Source: Candidatus Taylorbacteria bacterium RIFCSPHIGHO2_12_FULL_45_16 (GTDB taxonomy: Bacteria; Patescibacteriota; Minisyncoccia; Phycocordibacterales; PALSA-1337). Taken from it: a stretch of 34,938 bases of DNA. The position numbers and the translations under genes were made by a program. Position 1 is the stretch's first letter; each line of letters begins with the position of its first letter. The notes below the pieces were generated by a model. It saw only the letters and a program-made list of their open reading frames with translations, was not told the DNA's origin and searched no databases. Shown one piece after another: positions 31,472 to 34,938 of this stretch. The DNA lies in NCBI GenBank assembly GCA_001821055.1, contig MHRT01000001.1:91868-126805 (forward strand), written 5' to 3'.

Positions 31472-32557
31472 TCACAAGAACTTCTTTACTAGCCTTATTA
31501 GGCGTTCAAGTAGTTTCTCCGTAAAAAACCTCTTGCGCCATTCTTCAAGTCTTATTTCCCGGGAATGTTGAATATCGCGGACAAAATGGGCAGCCAGTTC
31601 CTCAGCGAATTTTGTGTTGGTGGTGACGATATTGGCCTCAAAATTATAAAGCAAGCTGGCGCTATCCAAGTTCATTGAACCAACCGTAGTCCATTCACCG
31701 TCAATGGTAGTTGATTTGCCGTGGATGATATTACCTTCATAAAGAAAGATACGCACACCTGATTCCAAAAGCGCGCTAAAATATGACCTAGCGGCATAAT
31801 CCAGAGTCGGGTAGTGATCAGTGCGTTCTGGAAGTATTATTTGGACATCAACACCCCGATTGGCCGCTAGTTTTATGACACGCAAAAGGTGATGAGTGGG
31901 GACGAAATAAGGAGTAGTAATGTAAATGTAGTTGCGTGCGATGCGAATAGCGTCGATCAATTGTGAGTATACATGTCTCCGTCCAGGAGAAGGATAGTTG
32001 GTAATATAGCTAAATTCATGATCGCTGGCATGGACCCGTTTTGGCAGAGGTTTGTCGTTCTTGGCGCGCCCCCACATACGGTCAAAAGCATTTTGCGTTT
32101 CTCGTACTACCAATCCTTCGAAACGGGCATTGGTATCGCGCCAGTCCTTCATGCTATCGCGGATGCAGATGCTGCCAGTGTACCCAATCTGGCCATCAAT
32201 AACCAAGGTGCGACGATGGTTGCGGAGATACCATGAGCGGAAATTGGGAACTTTAAAGTAACCGGGGATTAATGTTTTCCAAAATATCAACTCTATCCCA
32301 CGCTTTTTGAGATCAGTGACAATGTCCGATCCGAATATGGTGAAGCTACCAGCCGCATCCCAGAGGAAACGTACTTTTACTCCAGTGGCGGCTCGTTCAG
32401 CACAGATGTCGATGAGTTTCTTGCCGAGTTCATCATTGGCGAATATGAATTGCTCCAGAACGATGCTTTTTTTGGCTCTGGCGCAATCAGTAAACATGGC
32501 CACCCAAGCGTCTTCATTTGAGGCATAGAGGGTCCAGGAGGTTGGGGTGGGGGACAT
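31472..32557 (-). CDS. Phospholipase D / cardiolipin synthase-like protein
   Basis: A 361-residue PLD-superfamily enzyme, probably joining phosphatidyl groups to make cardiolipin-like lipid. Two HKD regions are present. The second, IIHGKSTTIDGEWTTVGSMNLD, is intact. The first, RNHRRTLVIDGQIGYTGSICI, has Arg where the catalytic Lys normally is (H-R-R instead of H-x-K). The N-terminal TM helices of classical Cls are absent if translation starts at the ATG at 32557; the longer in-frame extension crosses the -10 box. YIYITTPYFVPTHHLLRVIKLAANRGVDVQIILP is typical. Confidence 0.85.
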   Translation of the reverse strand: MSPTPTSWTLYASNEDAWVAMFTDCARAKKSIVLEQFIFANDELGKKLIDICAERAATGVKVRFLWDAAGSFTIFGSDIVTDLKKRGIELIFWKTLIPGYFKVPNFRSWYLRNHRRTLVIDGQIGYTGSICIRDSMKDWRDTNARFEGLVVRETQNAFDRMWGRAKNDKPLPKRVHASDHEFSYITNYPSPGRRHVYSQLIDAIRIARNYIYITTPYFVPTHHLLRVIKLAANRGVDVQIILPERTDHYPTLDYAARSYFSALLESGVRIFLYEGNIIHGKSTTIDGEWTTVGSMNLDSASLLYNFEANIVTTNTKFAEELAAHFVRDIQHSREIRLEEWRKRFFTEKLLERLIRLVKKFL

Positions 32558-32563
32558 AGAGAT

Positions 32564-32569
32564 ATTATA
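32564..32569 (-). promoter_or_regulatory. -10 box of the PLD gene, leaderless geometry
   Basis: On the minus strand TATAAT, 6 nt, ATG at 32557. Confidence 0.7.
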
Positions 32570-32685
32570 TAAGAAAATAAGGAAAGAAGGGAAATTGGTA
32601 AATAAAAAAGCCGCTGGGATCATCCATGCGGTTGCTCGAGCCGGAAATTGCTCAGATAAAGACTGGTCAATAGGCACTTCAAATA

Positions 32686-32694
32686 TGCTACGAT
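32686..32694 (+). promoter_or_regulatory. Extended -10 promoter of smpB, leaderless geometry
   Basis: TGCTACGAT, 6 nt, ATG at 32701. Confidence 0.65.
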
Positions 32695-32700
32695 ACTCCC

Positions 32701-33147
32701 ATGACCACCCTTGTCGACAACGGCAAAGCCCACTTCAACTACGAGATCCTCGAGAAACTCGAGGCTGGTATCGAGCTGCTTGGTTTTGAGGTCAAGGCGC
32801 TCAAATCGAAAAGTGGCTCGCTCGAAGGCTCGTACGTGATCGTCCGCGGGGGAGAGGCTTTCGCGATGAACATGTTTATTCCACCATATCAGGAAAAGAA
32901 TACGCCAAAAGATTATGAACCTCGTCGCAACCGTCGTCTGATCATGACCAGGGATGATATCCGGAAATTAGCCGGCATTGATAGTGGCAAATGGTTGACA
33001 ATAGTGCCAATTTCGATATATAATAAAGGACCTCTCATCAAAGTCTCTATAGCGGTAGTTCGCGGCAAGAAGAAATTCGATAAACGCGAATCGATCAAGA
33101 AACGCGAAACGGAGAGGACGATAAGAAGGGAGTTCGTTGACAGATAA
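32701..33147 (+). CDS. smpB: tmRNA-binding protein SmpB
   Basis: SmpB delivers tmRNA to stalled ribosomes (trans-translation). The 148-residue protein has HFNYEILEKLEAGIELLGFEVKALKSKSGSLEGSYV, MFIPPYQEKN, NRRLIMTRDDIRKLAG and the C-terminal basic tail RGKKKFDKRESIKKRETERTIRREF. Length and motifs are normal. It lies 78 bp upstream of the tmRNA gene itself, so both trans-translation components are clustered. Confidence 0.96.
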   Translation: MTTLVDNGKAHFNYEILEKLEAGIELLGFEVKALKSKSGSLEGSYVIVRGGEAFAMNMFIPPYQEKNTPKDYEPRRNRRLIMTRDDIRKLAGIDSGKWLTIVPISIYNKGPLIKVSIAVVRGKKKFDKRESIKKRETERTIRREFVDR

Positions 33148-33149
33148 AA

Positions 33150-33219
33150 GTTCCGAGTTCCGAGTACCTAGTTTCATGTGCTTTTTGACTAGATACTAAG
33201 AACTATTTAACTCGGTACT
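33150..33219. repeat. Imperfect inverted repeat between smpB and ssrA with a 19-bp repeat copy
   Basis: The left side contains GAGTTCCGAGTACCTAG, and the right side has the inverted 19-bp repeat (AGTACCGAGTTAAATAGTT read on the minus strand, 33201-33219). It fills the gap between smpB and tmRNA. Confidence 0.6.
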
Positions 33220-33225
33220 ATTCAT

Positions 33226-33586
33226 GGGGATGATCGGCATAGACAGCAGATCATGTTCATTCGTGCGGCGTGAGCACCATTAACTCGTAAATCTGATGGA
33301 AAACCTAAATGCTAAAACAACCTCACCGTATTTTACGGCCAAGGACTTTGCATTCGCTCTTGCATAAAGAGCGCGCCCGCTCCTGGGGATTCTGACTAGG
33401 AGATCGGGTGTTATAACCTGAATGTAGGGAAGACGGGGATTCTCGACCCGTTGCCCGAAACAAAGAGATCGCGACTGCGTGTTTCGTTCGCTTTATAGCG
33501 TAGTCGTCAAACTTCAAAGCTTTCTACCGCCGTAGAATCGTTCGACACATATCTGTTGCACCCGGGTTCGATTCCCGGCATCTCCA
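33226..33586 (+). ncRNA. ssrA: Transfer-messenger RNA (tmRNA)
   Basis: It rescues stalled ribosomes and tags nascent chains. The acceptor stem pairs GGGGATG (33226-33232) with CATCTCC (33579-33585), with discriminator A at 33586. The third pair is G-U, the alanine identity element. The T arm is CCGGG-TTCGATT-CCCGG. The tag frame is 33311-33367: GCT resume codon, then AKTTSPYFTAKDFAFALA and TAA. CCA is not encoded (CTA follows). The tag ends ALA rather than the common ALAA. The 3' 80 bp are also the end of the antisense recombinase frame. Confidence 0.95.
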
Positions 33587-34938
33587 CTAGCGAGCCTTTT
33601 TGAGCCTCTGGGAGGGTAAATACCCTTAGAGGTAGCGACAGAATAGCGGTTTCAAACCCGCTTTTTCTGTTATAGGTCAATTTCTGCTCAAAAACCAGTT
33701 TGAGAACAAGCTTTTTCCTATGTATGTCTCCTGTCTCCCATTGTTTCAAAGGGTTTCTCAGAAAATCAAAAACAATTTCAAGAGCGGTTTCAATGTTCGG
33801 TCTATGTTGGTTCACTGACTTGACAGAATTTTTTAGAACCAACTCCTTTTCCATGAGTTCACTTATTCTTGTTTCATAGATTGCAACCATTCTATCTTCG
33901 GTCGTTCGAGATATTCTCTCAAGTAGTTTATTTCTTTCATCTTGCAAGGTTCTTATTTCTCCTTCGGTTCGTCTGGCTCTCGAAGCTACTCCTAACTCTT
34001 TCTTTTTCCACAAGTCACTAACTATCGCTTTGGTAAGTTCAAGAACTTGTTTGCTAGGTTTGATATTGTCTAATATAGCAACGAACTCCTTATCGATATT
34101 TTTTCTTGCTATGCTTTTGTTTCTTTCATCACAACCATTAGTCTTACAGCGATAGTATGGGAATCTGCCATTTCGACCTGTGCTCCAACTTGCTGTCATG
34201 GGTTGTTTGCAACAAGAACAAAGAACGAAACCTCTCAAAGGAAAATCTGGATTGAGAAGGTTCTTAACAAATGTTGTTGTCTTTTCTTTGAGGCGTTGTT
34301 GAATTATTTCATGTATAGAGAAATCAATAATCGGTTCATGGTCTGACTTTCTCATGCTTACTTCCCACGGAAGAAATTCAAGAAAACCTGCGTAGAAAAG
34401 ACTGTTACTTAATATCCTTTTTACGAATTCCAGATAGACTGGCTTACTGTTATTGATACTGTTAAGCAGTAAGAATCTCTGGACATCAACCTGTTCTTGA
34501 AATCTGCCAGAGGCAAAGCCTTCTAAGGCTTCCTTAACTATTTTAGCTTCTGGTTGAGGGGTAGCAACTGATAGATTACTCAAATTCTTTTTATATTTAT
34601 AACCAACCGCTAAACTTGGTAGGCAATAATGTCCTTGTTCAAGTCTGGCTCTCATCTTCTGCATTACTTGCCGTCTGTTTTGCTCACGCTCAAGCTCTCC
34701 AGTTGCCGCCATGATAGTTTCCACATATTTACCCTCTGGCGAGTCGGTAAAGACGAAATTAGGGCATTCTACACTAGCCTTACGCACTTTTATTGCCGTT
34801 TTAAGTTTCAAGTAATACTCTGTATCTCGAGCAAGTCTTTTGAGGTCATCGAAAATAATTACATAGTTGTTATAAGGCTTTTCATCCATGTAGCCAAGCA
34901 TCTCTGACATGGCGGGTCTTTTCATAAAGTCTCCGCCA
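33507..34938 (-). CDS. Large serine recombinase, 5'-truncated by the window, C-terminus inside tmRNA
   Basis: The frame is open to the window edge, so the catalytic Ser region is missing. Visible parts are the end of the resolvase domain (MKRPAMSEMLGYMDEKPYNNYVIIFDDLKRLARD and ELEREQNRRQVMQKMRARLEQG), a recombinase domain (EALEGFASGRF to IIDFSIHEIIQQRL), a zinc ribbon (RGFVLCSCCKQPM and YYRCKTNGCDE, about residues 225-275 of the visible part), a long coiled coil (about 305-365), then a tail. The last 26 codons (MPGIEPGCNRYVSNDSTAVE) are the antisense of the tmRNA T arm, so the gene ends across the presumed att site. It is likely the integrase of an element inserted at ssrA. Two hairpins (33605-33632, 33638-33670) lie within its 3' end. 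Confidence 0.9.
   Translation of the reverse strand, partial: GGDFMKRPAMSEMLGYMDEKPYNNYVIIFDDLKRLARDTEYYLKLKTAIKVRKASVECPNFVFTDSPEGKYVETIMAATGELEREQNRRQVMQKMRARLEQGHYCLPSLAVGYKYKKNLSNLSVATPQPEAKIVKEALEGFASGRFQEQVDVQRFLLLNSINNSKPVYLEFVKRILSNSLFYAGFLEFLPWEVSMRKSDHEPIIDFSIHEIIQQRLKEKTTTFVKNLLNPDFPLRGFVLCSCCKQPMTASWSTGRNGRFPYYRCKTNGCDERNKSIARKNIDKEFVAILDNIKPSKQVLELTKAIVSDLWKKKELGVASRARRTEGEIRTLQDERNKLLERISRTTEDRMVAIYETRISELMEKELVLKNSVKSVNQHRPNIETALEIVFDFLRNPLKQWETGDIHRKKLVLKLVFEQKLTYNRKSGFETAILSLPLRVFTLPEAQKGSLVEMPGIEPGCNRYVSNDSTAVESFEV
33605..33670. terminator. Two hairpins just beyond the tmRNA 3' end
   Basis: CCTCT/AGAGG with inner GGGT/ACCC (33605-33632), then ACAGAA-t-AGCGG/CCGCT-tt-TTCTGT (33638-33670) with T5 in its 3' half. 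They could terminate ssrA transcription or be att-arm sites, and they lie inside the antisense recombinase frame. Confidence 0.5.

Noticed and set aside
32558-32677. Longer start for the PLD-like protein with a hydrophobic N-terminus
   Set aside because: The extension spans the TATAAT box that lies 6 nt before the ATG at 32557. Its hydrophobic look is not enough to prefer it.
33507-33586. MPGIEPGC tail as a real recombinase domain
   Set aside because: It is the antisense translation of the tmRNA T arm, a well-known artefact pattern, so it says where the gene ends, not what the protein does.
1-34938. CRISPR arrays, insertion sequences, rRNA or ordinary tRNA genes
   Set aside because: No regularly spaced direct repeats, transposase frames, rRNA segments or canonical tRNA cloverleaves were seen. 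The only tRNA-like structure is that of tmRNA.

Overview
The window looks like a chromosomal segment of a Patescibacteria/CPR bacterium, most probably of Parcubacteria type. This is inferred from gene content, not from a 16S gene. The indicators are a type IV pilus ATPase/platform operon with very large, adhesin-like pseudopilins; a 1094-residue secreted protein with repeated SPNGGE-type domains and a peptidoglycan-binding domain; an elongated nucleoside diphosphate kinase; a triosephosphate isomerase with a divergent lid loop; and dense single-gene transcription units with essentially no Shine-Dalgarno sequences.

Layout. 1-7337: end of a response regulator, then pilB, pilC and three pilin-like genes, forming a type IV pilus/pseudopilus assembly operon. 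7399-13781: one-gene units for tpiA, pgk, a HIT protein, recJ, RNase HI, a ComEC-like metallo-beta-lactamase-fold protein without its metal motif, and bL28. 13900-20832: a site-2 protease, a promoter-driven small RNA, then the str genes rpsL, rpsG and fusA. rpsG and fusA are separated by about 2.2 kb of accessory genes (two membrane/YtxH-like proteins, a YafQ-like toxin-antitoxin pair, a CxxC protein and a membrane protein), and a second YafQ-like toxin-antitoxin pair follows fusA. 20967-26499: the large secreted protein, an adenylate-kinase-like protein, methionine aminopeptidase and ndk. 26500-26819: a long structured RNA, possibly 6S-like. 26820-31435: a membrane protein, a beta-CASP nuclease, the infC-rpmI-rplT operon on the minus strand, a one-TM protein and a secreted protein whose C-terminal domain is shared with the 1094-residue protein. 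31472-34938: a phospholipase-D/cardiolipin-synthase-like enzyme, smpB, ssrA (tmRNA), and a large serine recombinase integrated at the 3' end of tmRNA and running off the window.

The strongest system-level signal is in the promoters. Sixteen genes on both strands have a -10 box (often extended TGn-TAnnnT) whose last base is 6 or 7 nt from the start codon, so transcription should begin at or within a base of the start codon (leaderless mRNA). A seventeenth, the adenylate-kinase-like gene, fits less well. infC has no ATG near its start and appears to use TTG, also leaderless, which is notable because IF-3 discriminates against non-AUG and leaderless initiation.

Other signals: two toxin-antitoxin loci flanking fusA with near-identical operators; a dispersed 19-bp repeat and a set of imperfect micro-tandem inverted repeats filling gaps between translation genes; a recombinase reading frame that ends inside tmRNA; and several enzymes with altered signature residues.
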